Shown in pieces: positions 1 through 6,993 of a DNA stretch of 21,022 nt. This DNA comes from CAJJDF01 sp965655625 (GTDB taxonomy: Bacteria; Bacteroidota; Bacteroidia; Flavobacteriales_D; CAJJDF01), in the NCBI GenBank assembly GCA_965655625.1, contig CBFHHA010000042.1, positions 1 to 21,022 of the forward strand, given 5' to 3'. The notes beneath the pieces are model-generated. The model did not search any database and was not told the origin of the DNA. It saw only the letters and a program-made list of their open reading frames with translations. A program made the translations under genes and the position numbers. Each line of letters begins with the position of its first letter. Position 1 is the first letter of the stretch.

Positions 1-546
1 ACCCAAAATCACTCCCGAATGAAGCGTACAAGATTCGCCAATTACACAGTCCGAATATACTCGGACTCCCGCAAAAAGAGTTGTGTTGTCGCCAATTGTT
101 ACGTTGTCTCCCACAAATGAGTTGGGGTAGATGTGTACGTTGTTTCCTAGTTTTACATTGTCACCAAAACTACAGTTCGCTCCGATGAAGATATCTTTTC
201 CTAATTCTGTTGAATCTGGAATAAAGCTACTTGGATGAATACCAGGCTTTTTCTTCTTGAACTCATTGTAAATAGCTAGTAATTTTGCAAAAGCAGCCTG
301 AGCACTATCTACTTTAACAAGAGTGCAAGTAGGAGGTATTGCTTTTGTTGGTTCAAAACCATTATCCACGATAACGACAGAAGCGCCAGTAGAATAGAGG
401 TGGTTTTCATACTTCATATTTGATAGAAATGACAGAGTATTTGGCATTCCTTCTTCTATTTTTGAGAGGTTGTTTACCGAGACATTTTCGTCTCCTACAA
501 TTGTACCTTCAAGTAAGCCAGCTATTTGTGATGCAGTAAAATCCAT
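1..546 (-). CDS. lpxD: UDP-3-O-acylglucosamine N-acyltransferase LpxD (3' end cut by window edge)
   Basis: LpxD adds the N-linked hydroxyacyl chain to UDP-3-O-acylglucosamine, the third step of lipid A synthesis, in the cytoplasm. The first 182 residues are visible; family members run to about 340. The N-terminal uridine-binding domain begins MDFTASQIAGLLEG and includes NLSKIEEG at 27-34 and the stretch TLSFLSNMKYE at 37-47. From about residue 105 the left-handed beta-helix starts, with hexapeptide repeats such as IGANCS, LGNNVH and IGDNTT. The rest, including the expected catalytic histidine, lies beyond base 1. The ATG at 544-546 fits the usual family N-terminus. It is the last visible gene of a minus-strand operon behind lipB and a small unknown gene, although a 91-base gap and a promoter-like motif precede it. 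Confidence 0.95.
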   Translation of the reverse strand, partial: MDFTASQIAGLLEGTIVGDENVSVNNLSKIEEGMPNTLSFLSNMKYENHLYSTGASVVIVDNGFEPTKAIPPTCTLVKVDSAQAAFAKLLAIYNEFKKKKPGIHPSSFIPDSTELGKDIFIGANCSFGDNVKLGNNVHIYPNSFVGDNVTIGDNTTLFAGVRVYSDCVIGESCTLHSGVILG

Positions 547-551
547 TGTAG

Positions 552-559
552 CAAATGTA
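552..559 (-). promoter_or_regulatory. Candidate Bacteroidota -7 element before lpxD
   Basis: On the minus strand the bases read TACATTTG, an exact match to the Bacteroidota -7 consensus TAnnTTTG. It lies only a few bases upstream of the lpxD ATG, so transcription from it would begin at or next to the start codon and give a leaderless or nearly leaderless mRNA. No convincing TTG -33 element is seen at the right distance. It may be a chance match in AT-rich DNA. Confidence 0.3.
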
Positions 560-637
560 ACAATAAAATTAGAATTTGAAGGGAGTATCAAGGCATCATA
601 ATAACAATGAGATGTTAAATAAATGATCTAGTTTTTT

Positions 638-1039
638 CTAAATCATGACCCCATATTTTTTCACCAAAGGGATTTGAATCGAATTGAAATTAGAAATAGA
701 TTCAGGTAGAAAAATATATTTCTTATCGAACATTTTTTTATTCACGTAAAAACTGAGCCAAAATTCATTGCTTAACGCAAAAAGTTCCTCAGGAATGGGT
801 TCGATTTTTTTGAAAGTTTTTGGACCTACTTCATCAAGAGAATGTCGGAATGTAGCAGTTTTTCTTTGTTCTCCCTTTATTTCTCCATAGCCTCTTGTGG
901 AAATCAATACTCCCTCCAGTATTTCTTCTCTGTTATTGATTAGGTAGGCATTCCATTCCCTACTTCCTTGTTCGTTAGTATCTTGTACTATGGCAATGTG
1001 TACGTCTATCACCTCTGGTTGAATGATGTCTTTCTTCAT
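638..1039 (-). CDS. Conserved Bacteroidota protein of unknown function (133 aa)
   Basis: I recognise the general look of a small cytoplasmic protein widespread in Bacteroidota, but no function is established. In some databases similar proteins carry a phenylalanyl-tRNA synthetase alpha label that the sequence does not justify, since no aminoacyl-tRNA synthetase motif is present. It has no signal peptide or membrane segment. Visible stretches are an N-terminal half with EWNAYLINN (29-37) and GVLISTRGYGEI (43-54), and a C-terminal half with NEFWLSFYVNKKMFDKKYIF (91-110). The gene sits 16 bases downstream of lipB and 91 bases upstream of lpxD, so it is probably co-transcribed with lipB. The ATG at 1037-1039 is the only sensible start. 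Confidence 0.85.
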   Translation of the reverse strand: MKKDIIQPEVIDVHIAIVQDTNEQGSREWNAYLINNREEILEGVLISTRGYGEIKGEQRKTATFRHSLDEVGPKTFKKIEPIPEELFALSNEFWLSFYVNKKMFDKKYIFLPESISNFNSIQIPLVKKYGVMI

Positions 1040-1055
1040 AAAAGTTATACTAGTT

Positions 1056-1769
1056 TTAGGACTTCAAGTCAAAGTCGAATAGATTGGCGAGATTCACCAA
1101 TAATTTAGATTTTACTTCCTCAATTTCTACCTTCTTGCCCAATTCTTTCTGTAAGGAAGTAACTGCTTTGTCCTCTATTCCACAAGGCACTATGTTTTTA
1201 AACAAGGAAAGATCAGTGTTTACATTAAATGCAAATCCGTGCATGGTTACCCATCTACTACATTTTACTCCTAATGCACAAATTTTTCTTGATTTAATTG
1301 GGTTGTCAATATCGAGCCATACTCCTGTTAACCCCTCAATTCTTCCGGATTTGATTCCATACTCCTCTAAAGTAAGAATAACCGCCTCTTCAATATAGCG
1401 AAGGTACTTATGTATGTCTGTAAAGAAATTATCGAGGTCAAAAATGGGGTACCCCACAATTTGTCCAGGTCCGTGATAAGTGATGTCGCCTCCTCTGTTT
1501 ATTTTGTGGTAAGAGATATTGTTCGCATCCAATTGAGTTTGGTTCATCAAAAGATGAGACTCTTTTCCGCTTTTTCCCAGTGTATAAACATGAGGGTGCT
1601 CACAAAATAGAAGATGATTGTTGGTAGCTTTCATTGCTTCCCCTACATCTTCTTTTTTTCTGTTCTCTGTTTTTACCGAAACAATGGATTCGAAGATTTT
1701 TGTTTGATAGTCCCAAGCTTCTTGGTACTCCATTTCTCCCAAATCCTCAAAAATAACAGTTTTATTCAC
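1056..1769 (-). CDS. lipB: Octanoyltransferase LipB
   Basis: LipB moves the octanoyl group from octanoyl-ACP to the lipoyl domains of 2-oxoacid dehydrogenases and the glycine cleavage H protein, the first step of endogenous lipoate synthesis. The 237-residue length is normal. The family signature RGGDITYHGPGQ lies at 92-103. The catalytic lysine is expected in RKICALGVK (K162), and the catalytic cysteine is C196 in the PCGI motif. The His-Gly-containing stretch MHGFAFNVN at 176-184 is also typical. The gene follows the isomerase gene by 6 bases and is followed 16 bases later by the unknown 133-residue gene, consistent with one operon. No separate promoter is seen. Confidence 0.96.
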   Translation of the reverse strand: MNKTVIFEDLGEMEYQEAWDYQTKIFESIVSVKTENRKKEDVGEAMKATNNHLLFCEHPHVYTLGKSGKESHLLMNQTQLDANNISYHKINRGGDITYHGPGQIVGYPIFDLDNFFTDIHKYLRYIEEAVILTLEEYGIKSGRIEGLTGVWLDIDNPIKSRKICALGVKCSRWVTMHGFAFNVNTDLSLFKNIVPCGIEDKAVTSLQKELGKKVEIEEVKSKLLVNLANLFDFDLKS

Positions 1770-1775
1770 AAGGAA

Positions 1776-2759
1776 TTAGTGTTGGCTTAGTTGGTTTTTA
1801 AGGCTATCAATCGCTTTTATTTCAATAGTGTCAACCCCATAAAATTCTGCTAAATAAATTGATATCCAGTCGGTCATCAGAATGAAGTAGAATATATTTT
1901 CAATTTCTGAATTACCTTTTGAATAGAGTTCAATGCAGGAGTGAGCAATTTTAGAAATATTCTTAATCGAAATATCCATTCTTAACTGATTTCTTGGATT
2001 GTCAGAGGTATTTCTTAAAAAAATAGCTGAGAATGAATTGTTTCCTCCTTGCCATCCTAGTAGTTCGTTGTGATTCATTTCAGGAACAACATTGGCAAAT
2101 GCCAAGGTTTTAGTGTTTTCGTTTAGTTGTTGCTTGAATCTTGTTCCCACTCCTTCAAAAGAAGCGTCTGTATATATTAATAGGGTCGTATTTTTCAGTT
2201 GATCTGCAACGTCTTTCGCTACTAATTTAATATCATTCACCTCTTTGTTCAGTAATGAGATCGTGTTTTTTATTTCAGAATCAGCATCCAATTTTACAAT
2301 CTTGTAGTGCTGAAAAATAAAGAGTAACTGAGTAAGGGAGTATGTTAACATGGCACGAGGAGGGTTTCCTCCTGGAATTATCAGAGCCTCGATATTATAT
2401 TTATCAGCAAGGTTTTTGACTTTGCCACCCGATGTTATGCATATTATTTGACAATTTCTTTTTATCGCCTCTTCTAAAGCTGACACTGTTTCTTCTGTGT
2501 CACCAGAGTAAGATGATATTATGACAAGTGAATTCTCATTAACAAATTTAGGAAGAAAATAGGAGTTGTAAGTAGTTATTGGCTTATCACACCTTGATTC
2601 AGCAAATTTAGAAGCTATCTTTCCACCAATTCCAGATCCTCCCAGTCCACAAATAATTACGTTTTGAATTTCTTGAATTTCTTTTCTCTCTAAAAGTTTT
2701 GAACCAATAGTTTGAGCGTCTTTTAATTGATTGGTGAAATTTGAAATGAACTGTATCAT
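1776..2759 (-). CDS. Bifunctional phosphoglucose/phosphomannose isomerase (SIS domain)
   Basis: This enzyme interconverts glucose 6-phosphate or mannose 6-phosphate with fructose 6-phosphate. It belongs to the small isomerase family first described in archaea rather than to classical PGI. The N-terminal SIS domain shows GGSGIGG at 40-46 and SYSGDTEET at 83-91. The motif EMNHNELLGW supplies the expected catalytic glutamate (E227) and histidine (H230), and K321 near the C-terminus fits the conserved lysine. I chose the ATG at 2757-2759 (327 residues) over one 24 codons upstream, because the extra residues do not resemble the family and the shorter start fits its N-terminus. It is the first gene of the operon with lipB, and could also feed fructose 6-phosphate to mannose-based glycoconjugates. 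Confidence 0.92.
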   Translation of the reverse strand: MIQFISNFTNQLKDAQTIGSKLLERKEIQEIQNVIICGLGGSGIGGKIASKFAESRCDKPITTYNSYFLPKFVNENSLVIISSYSGDTEETVSALEEAIKRNCQIICITSGGKVKNLADKYNIEALIIPGGNPPRAMLTYSLTQLLFIFQHYKIVKLDADSEIKNTISLLNKEVNDIKLVAKDVADQLKNTTLLIYTDASFEGVGTRFKQQLNENTKTLAFANVVPEMNHNELLGWQGGNNSFSAIFLRNTSDNPRNQLRMDISIKNISKIAHSCIELYSKGNSEIENIFYFILMTDWISIYLAEFYGVDTIEIKAIDSLKNQLSQH

Positions 2760-2828
2760 AGTTTCTTTTTTTATTTTTTTGGCTTTTGTTGTAAGTTGTG
2801 ATAAATTTACCCGACACCAAATTAGTTG

Positions 2829-2836
2829 CAAAAATA
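2829..2836 (-). promoter_or_regulatory. Candidate -7 element for the isomerase-lipB operon
   Basis: The minus strand reads TATTTTTG, matching TAnnTTTG, about 70 bases upstream of the isomerase ATG in a 143-base divergent intergenic region. A clear TTG at -33 is not present. No equally good motif was found for the plus-strand arsenosugar pair. Confidence 0.3.
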
Positions 2837-2902
2837 TTTGAATTGTGAGGTAAAATTATAAAAAAAATACTTCATTCATACACAAATTAACTTATATCTA
2901 CT

Positions 2903-3235
2903 ATGAAAACCTATTACAATCCGGATGACCTGAAGAAATTTTCGAAAATCGGTGAATTTCAGAAACCGCTGGCAGACAAGTTTTTTTCTTATTACGGTGA
3001 TGTATTCAAGGAAGGTGCATTAACAGAAAGAGAGAAATCACTAATTGCATTAGCTGTTTCTCATGCAGTGCAATGCCCTTATTGCATTGATGCCTATACG
3101 GTAGACACACTTGAAAAAGGATGTGATGAAGAGGAAATGATGGAGGCGGTGCATGTTGCTGCGGCCATTAGAGGTGGAGCCACTTTGGTTCATGGCGTTC
3201 AAATGATGAACAAGACAAAAGAAGTCTCGATGTAA
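2903..3235 (+). CDS. Arsenosugar biosynthesis-associated peroxidase-like protein (carboxymuconolactone decarboxylase fold)
   Basis: This is a 110-residue AhpD/carboxymuconolactone-decarboxylase-like protein of the type that accompanies ArsS. Its exact reaction is not settled as far as I know; a thiol-based redox role is the usual inference. The redox pair C58-P-Y-C61 lies in the stretch QCPYCIDAYT, preceded by the conserved LTEREKSLIALAVSHA helix (40-55). In AhpD proteins the residue four after the second cysteine is usually histidine; here it is Y65. The C-terminal helix AAAIRGGATLVHG (86-98) is typical. Some relatives of this family and of ArsS are selenoproteins; here the cysteines are ordinary. 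The stop is followed 4 bases later by the arsS ATG, so the two are translationally close. Confidence 0.88.
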   Translation: MKTYYNPDDLKKFSKIGEFQKPLADKFFSYYGDVFKEGALTEREKSLIALAVSHAVQCPYCIDAYTVDTLEKGCDEEEMMEAVHVAAAIRGGATLVHGVQMMNKTKEVSM

Positions 3236-3239
3236 GTCT

Positions 3240-4289
3240 ATGAAATCATTACATAAACAAAAAAACAAGTTTTCGGATATCGCCTACCAACTTGCAGTCT
3301 TGAATGATGGGGTAAAAGGTCAATCTTTGCCGAGTTTTTCTCAAAAGTTAGAGGTGACTGGACTCTATCCTTTAAAACCTACTTCTATCGATATCTTTCA
3401 AATCAACATGGGAAAGATGTGCAACCAGGTTTGCTCTCACTGCCATGTCGATGCGGGTCCTGACAGAAAGGAAATAATGACAAAACAAACCTTGGCGCAT
3501 TGCCTAAATGCAATAAAAACTTCTCAAATTAAAACGGTTGATTTAACAGGTGGAGCACCCGAGATGAATCCGCATTTTAGGTGGTTTGTGGAAGAAGCGT
3601 TCAAACTGGGTTGTAAAGTGATGGTTCGGTGTAATTTAACCATACTAGTAGCAAACAAAAAATACCGCGATTTACCTGAGTTTTATAAAAAAAATGAAGT
3701 CGAAATAGTTAGTTCTCTACCTCATTACAGTTCCAAGAAAACCGATTCCCAAAGAGGCGATGGAGTGTTTGATAGGAGTATTCGAGCATTAAAAATGTTG
3801 AACGAAGTAGGGTACGGAGTTTCGGGTTCTGGGTTGATCTTGAATTTAGTTTACAATCCTTCGGGAGCTTTTTTGCCTCCCAGTCAGGATGGATTGGAAA
3901 AGCAATTCAAACGGAAGTTAAAAAAGGATTTCGACATTGAGTTCAATTCGCTTTTTGCTATTACAAATATTCCAATTAGCCGATATTTAGAGTATTTAGT
4001 CGCCTCAGATAATTACCTTGGCTACATGGAGAAATTAGTGAATTCCTACAATCCAATTGCTGCGGAAGGGGTAATGTGTAGAAATACCATTTCTATTGGT
4101 TGGGAGGGCTACTTGTACGATTGTGATTTCAATCAAATGCTTGAAATGAAAGTAGATGTTGAAAAAGAACGTCAACACGTGAGTCAATTTGATGTTTCAA
4201 CCTTAGAAAAAAGAAGAATCCTGGTCAACGAACATTGCTTCGGCTGCACTGCAGGGGCCGGTTCCAGTTGTGGAGGAGAAACAGTTTAA
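3240..4289 (+). CDS. arsS: Arsenosugar biosynthesis radical SAM protein ArsS
   Basis: ArsS is the radical S-adenosylmethionine enzyme thought to transfer the 5'-deoxyadenosyl group to dimethylarsenite, giving the precursor of arsenosugars. The [4Fe-4S] cluster motif is C61-x3-C65-x2-C68 (MCNQVCSHCH), followed by the glycine-rich DLTGGAPEMNP at 101-111. The C-terminal half has further cysteines at 280, 295, 333, 336 and 344, including the CFGCTAGAGSSCGG tail, which fit an auxiliary cluster region. The 349-residue length is normal. It overlaps convergently with the leucine-rich-repeat gene, whose stop falls inside the last bases of arsS. No arsM methyltransferase, ArsR repressor or arsenite transporter is in the window, so the methylated substrate must come from elsewhere. 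Confidence 0.93.
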   Translation: MKSLHKQKNKFSDIAYQLAVLNDGVKGQSLPSFSQKLEVTGLYPLKPTSIDIFQINMGKMCNQVCSHCHVDAGPDRKEIMTKQTLAHCLNAIKTSQIKTVDLTGGAPEMNPHFRWFVEEAFKLGCKVMVRCNLTILVANKKYRDLPEFYKKNEVEIVSSLPHYSSKKTDSQRGDGVFDRSIRALKMLNEVGYGVSGSGLILNLVYNPSGAFLPPSQDGLEKQFKRKLKKDFDIEFNSLFAITNIPISRYLEYLVASDNYLGYMEKLVNSYNPIAAEGVMCRNTISIGWEGYLYDCDFNQMLEMKVDVEKERQHVSQFDVSTLEKRRILVNEHCFGCTAGAGSSCGGETV

Positions 4290-4885
4290 TTTCGGGTATC
4301 GCAATCACAGGGTTCAGTGGTCAATACTTTTGTGTTTGGCAACAAAGATTTAATTCTGTCTTGTTCGTCTAACGACATTTCTATCATTCGTAAATCCAGT
4401 CTTTTTAGCCCAGGTAATTGTGTTATTTCAGAAGAGATAGTTTCTATGCTGTTTCTATATAAATCAAGCTGTTCAAGGTTTTTTAATTCTCCAATGTCAT
4501 TTGGAATTGAGGAAATGTTATTGTTGGCGAGCTTCAGGATTTTCAAAGAATTTATTGTGCAAATTTCTCGAGGAAAGGAATTAAAACGATTTGACTTGAG
4601 AGTAACTTCTTCTAGAAAAACGAGTTCTTTTATCCCAGTTGGTAGCGTATCTAATTTGTTGTTGCTTAAGTCCAGCGTTACGAGATTTTTTAGGGTAAGA
4701 ATTTCTTTAGGAAACGTTTTATAGCGTTTTCTGTTTAACTTTAGATGGTAAACTTCATCAGGAGTTTTGAGTGCTTCGCTCAAGGATTTGTAAACCTTGG
4801 AAGAACTCGCATTCGATTGAAGGGCAATCAGTGCAAAAAGTCCGAGGACTAGCGCTATATAAAAAGTTAAATTCGTTATCTTCAT
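4286..4885 (-). CDS. Secreted or membrane-anchored leucine-rich-repeat protein
   Basis: The 199-residue protein begins with a hydrophobic segment (residues 8-23), either a signal peptide ending near SNASS or a membrane anchor. It is followed by six leucine-rich repeats of exactly 23 residues starting near 45, 68, 91, 114, 137 and 160. The pattern is LxxLxLxxNxLxxLPxxIxxL, the ribbon type common in bacterial surface and scaffold proteins; the first and last repeats are degenerate. The tail has Cys-Asp-Cys (C193, C195). Such proteins bind other proteins, and no substrate can be deduced. A near-consensus TATATTTA lies just upstream of the ATG on the minus strand. Its 3' end overlaps arsS, but I see no functional link to arsenic. 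Confidence 0.85.
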   Translation of the reverse strand: MKITNLTFYIALVLGLFALIALQSNASSSKVYKSLSEALKTPDEVYHLKLNRKRYKTFPKEILTLKNLVTLDLSNNKLDTLPTGIKELVFLEEVTLKSNRFNSFPREICTINSLKILKLANNNISSIPNDIGELKNLEQLDLYRNSIETISSEITQLPGLKRLDLRMIEMSLDEQDRIKSLLPNTKVLTTEPCDCDTRN

Positions 4886-4944
4886 GGATTAAATATAACT
4901 ATTTTTCTCAATCTCAAAAGTGAAAAAAGCAAAACCTCCAATCA

Positions 4945-5199
4945 GTGGCAAAATTGAAATTAGACTTACACGAGCTATACAACAAAGGAGATTTAATTAC
5001 CAAAGAATTGGAAACCATTATTGATGAGGCAATTGAAAAAAAGATTAAAACAGTAGAGATAATTCCAGGTAAAGGATCGGGCCAGCTCAAGAAAAAGGTA
5101 ATTCGATTTTTAGAGCAAAAACATATCAAAAATAAATATCATCGAATAGACAAAGACAGTAAAAATTTTGGCAGGCTTTTCGTTTACTTTAAGTTTTAA
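4945..5199 (+). CDS. Small Smr-domain protein
   Basis: This 84-residue protein consists almost entirely of an Smr domain, known from the C-terminus of MutS2 and from stand-alone proteins, usually linked to nucleic-acid nicking or ribosome rescue. The LDLHEL motif (residues 5-10) and the loop GKGSGQLKKKV (48-58) are the two family hallmarks. In the loop the usual H-G-x-G begins with Pro-Gly-Lys-Gly instead. It starts with GTG at 4945; an in-frame stop at 4921-4923 leaves no upstream ATG, and the residues match the domain from position 3. The gene is divergent from the leucine-rich-repeat gene. A role in RNA or DNA processing is inferred only from the family. Confidence 0.82.
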   Translation: MAKLKLDLHELYNKGDLITKELETIIDEAIEKKIKTVEIIPGKGSGQLKKKVIRFLEQKHIKNKYHRIDKDSKNFGRLFVYFKF

Positions 5200-5241
5200 T
5201 AATGGGATGTTAATTTTTAAAGAATTTTTTAAATAAATCCT

Positions 5242-5249
5242 TATTTTTG
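5242..5249 (+). promoter_or_regulatory. Candidate -7 promoter element for the outer-membrane barrel gene
   Basis: The bases TATTTTTG match the TAnnTTTG consensus and lie 23 bases before the ATG at 5273, giving a short leader. The -33 region is AT-rich without a clear TTG. Confidence 0.4.
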
Positions 5250-5272
5250 ATTTTAATTCTAATTCAGAAACA

Positions 5273-6085
5273 ATGAAAAAAATAGCTTTAGTATGGGTTG
5301 TATTGATGGCAGGACAGTATGCGATCTCTCAAAATAAATTCAGATTCGGTCTTAAATTGGGACCTTCTGTAAATTGGATGAAACCTGACGATGTAAAGAA
5401 ATTTGAAAATGACGGAGCTACTTTAGGTTTTAATTGGGGGCTGCAAGTAGAATACGCTTTGAGTGATAATTTTAGTTTTTATTCTGGGTTGGAATTAAAT
5501 CAAGAAAGAGGAAAAATTAACTTCAAACCTTCAACAAATTCCTCTGAGGTTATTTACTTTATGAATAATGAATATAATTTCAGCACATTTAAAGAACAAA
5601 ATGGAGTTTATGTTCCAGAAGACACTTCTGCTTATGGAGTTCAGTTATTGAACAGAACTTACAAAAGTACTTACGTTACCTTGCCGATAGGAATAAAAAT
5701 GAAAACCAACGAGATTGGTTACATGACTTACTTTGGTGAGTTTGGACTTAATATTGCTTTTAGAACAGGAACAAAAATCACAGATGATGTCAATTATAGA
5801 GAAAACGTTGTTGCACAAGCTAATCTGCCTGATATTAGGAAGGTAAATATGGATGAAGATATGCAACCCATACGGATGCAACTGAGAGCTGGTGCAGGTG
5901 CAGAGTATAAAATCTCCGAGGGTTCGTCAGTTTTTGGATCGATACACTACAATTTGGGCTTTACAAATTCGGTAAAGAAAGATTCTAAATTTTTGCTAAA
6001 TGAAAAAGAGCCAGGGACATACAGGCCCCTAAATCAAAAATTTACTGCTCATGGAATAACCCTGGCCATAGGAGTTTTGTTTTAG
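5273..6085 (+). CDS. Outer-membrane beta-barrel protein (porin / PorT-like family)
   Basis: The protein has 270 residues with a signal peptide of about 19 residues (MKKIALVWVVLMAGQYAIS, cleaved before Gln). The mature part starts FRFGLKLGPSVNW, the first strand typical of the Bacteroidota outer-membrane beta-barrel domain. Alternating hydrophobic strands recur: VEYALSDNFSFYSGLELN, YVTLPIGIKMK, MTYFGEFGLNIAF, MQLRAGAGAEYKI and a final ITLAIGVLF. The terminal phenylalanine is the usual barrel-assembly signal. Function is unknown; members include gliding/T9SS-associated PorT, but nothing here proves that assignment. It has its own promoter-like element and is followed by nadE after 67 bases. Confidence 0.82.
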   Translation: MKKIALVWVVLMAGQYAISQNKFRFGLKLGPSVNWMKPDDVKKFENDGATLGFNWGLQVEYALSDNFSFYSGLELNQERGKINFKPSTNSSEVIYFMNNEYNFSTFKEQNGVYVPEDTSAYGVQLLNRTYKSTYVTLPIGIKMKTNEIGYMTYFGEFGLNIAFRTGTKITDDVNYRENVVAQANLPDIRKVNMDEDMQPIRMQLRAGAGAEYKISEGSSVFGSIHYNLGFTNSVKKDSKFLLNEKEPGTYRPLNQKFTAHGITLAIGVLF

Positions 6086-6110
6086 GCAAGAACAATATAA
6101 ATGAGACGGG

Positions 6111-6136
6111 TAACCACTCAGATTCTAGCGGTTACT
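6111..6136 (+). other. Hairpin between barrel gene and nadE
   Basis: GTAACC at 6111-6116 pairs with GGTTAC at 6131-6136 around a 14-base loop, with only a short TTTA tail. It could be a weak terminator for the barrel gene or a processing signal just before nadE; the evidence is thin. Confidence 0.25.
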
Positions 6137-6152
6137 TTAAGAGAAGAATAAG

Positions 6153-6926
6153 ATGCAAACAAAAAAAGTAATAAATCACATTGTCAGTTGGTTGGAAGAA
6201 TATTCAACAAAATCCAGTATGGAAGGATTTGTTTTGGGTATTTCTGGAGGAATAGATTCGGCAGTTACTTCCGCTTTGTGTGCTCAAACGTCTAAAAAAC
6301 TAATTTGTTTAAATTTACCAATCCATCAAGCTCCTAATCAGCTCGAACGAAGTAATAATCACATAAAGTGGTTAAAAGAAAAGTATACGGGAGTTTCTTC
6401 TGAAGTGGTGGAATTAACGGCCACTTTTGACCAAATCTGTGGGGATTACCCAAAAGAGGTACAAGACGAACTAACCATGGCAAATGTAAGGGCAAGATTG
6501 AGAATGACCACTTTATATGCTTTTGCAGGGCACCACCGATATTTGGTAGCGGGAACTGGCAATAAAGTAGAGGATTTTGGAGTCGGGTTCTATACCAAAT
6601 ACGGAGACGGGGGAGTAGACTTGAGTCCCATTGCAGATTTAATGAAATCTCATGTGTATGAAATTGCCAAAGAATTAGGCGTGATTGAAGAAATTCAAAA
6701 TGCTAGTCCTACAGATGGATTGTGGGGAGATGATAGGTCAGATGAGGACCAATTAGGTGCTTCCTATCCAGAGCTTGAATGGGCGATGGAATTTGATGGC
6801 GATGAATCGGCATTACCAGAAAGAAAAATGGAAATATTGGCAATTTATAGAAAGTTAAACAGGGTCAATCAGCATAAAATGAATCCGATACCTGTATGTA
6901 CAATCCCTAAGGACTTATTGAAATAA
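6153..6926 (+). CDS. nadE: Ammonia-dependent NAD+ synthetase NadE
   Basis: NadE converts nicotinic acid adenine dinucleotide to NAD+ using ATP and ammonia. The 257-residue protein has only the synthetase domain; the glutaminase domain of the glutamine-dependent form is absent. The PP-loop SGGIDS is at 31-36. The conserved GTGNKVEDFGVGFYTKYGDG (134-153) and DLSPIADLMK (156-165) segments shape the substrate site. SPTDGLWGD (185-193) and the acidic DEDQLG are also family features. An ATG at 6153 after AGAAGAATAAG gives the usual N-terminus. It stands alone between the barrel gene and the mannosyltransferase, which has its own promoter motif. Confidence 0.95.
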   Translation: MQTKKVINHIVSWLEEYSTKSSMEGFVLGISGGIDSAVTSALCAQTSKKLICLNLPIHQAPNQLERSNNHIKWLKEKYTGVSSEVVELTATFDQICGDYPKEVQDELTMANVRARLRMTTLYAFAGHHRYLVAGTGNKVEDFGVGFYTKYGDGGVDLSPIADLMKSHVYEIAKELGVIEEIQNASPTDGLWGDDRSDEDQLGASYPELEWAMEFDGDESALPERKMEILAIYRKLNRVNQHKMNPIPVCTIPKDLLK

Positions 6927-6932
6927 TGTTAA

Positions 6933-6954
6933 TTTGAAAAGATTTGTTTTCAAA
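6933..6954 (+). other. AT-rich hairpin after nadE
   Basis: TTTGAAAA (6933-6940) and TTTTCAAA (6947-6954) form a perfect 8-bp stem with a 6-base loop just after the nadE stop. There is no U-tract behind it, so it is at best a weak terminator or a 3'-end stabiliser. Confidence 0.25.
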
Positions 6955-6969
6955 ACAGTTACAAAACCC

Positions 6970-6977
6970 TATATTTG
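6970..6977 (+). promoter_or_regulatory. Candidate -7 promoter element for the mannosyltransferase-pyrC-folB operon
   Basis: TATATTTG matches TAnnTTTG exactly and lies 16 bases before the ATG at 6994. A TTTG at 6943-6946 could serve as the -33 element, with a spacing of 23 bases that is slightly long. This is the best-placed promoter motif of the plus-strand run ending with folB. Confidence 0.45.
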
Positions 6978-6993
6978 ATTTGCTTTTAACATT

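Noticed and set aside
1084..1610. Open frames antisense to lipB
   Set aside because: They lie wholly within a well-supported gene on the opposite strand and encode no recognisable domain.
2760..2831. N-terminal extension of the isomerase to an ATG at 2829-2831
   Set aside because: The added 24 residues are not family-like and run through the intergenic promoter region; the ATG at 2757-2759 gives the expected N-terminus.
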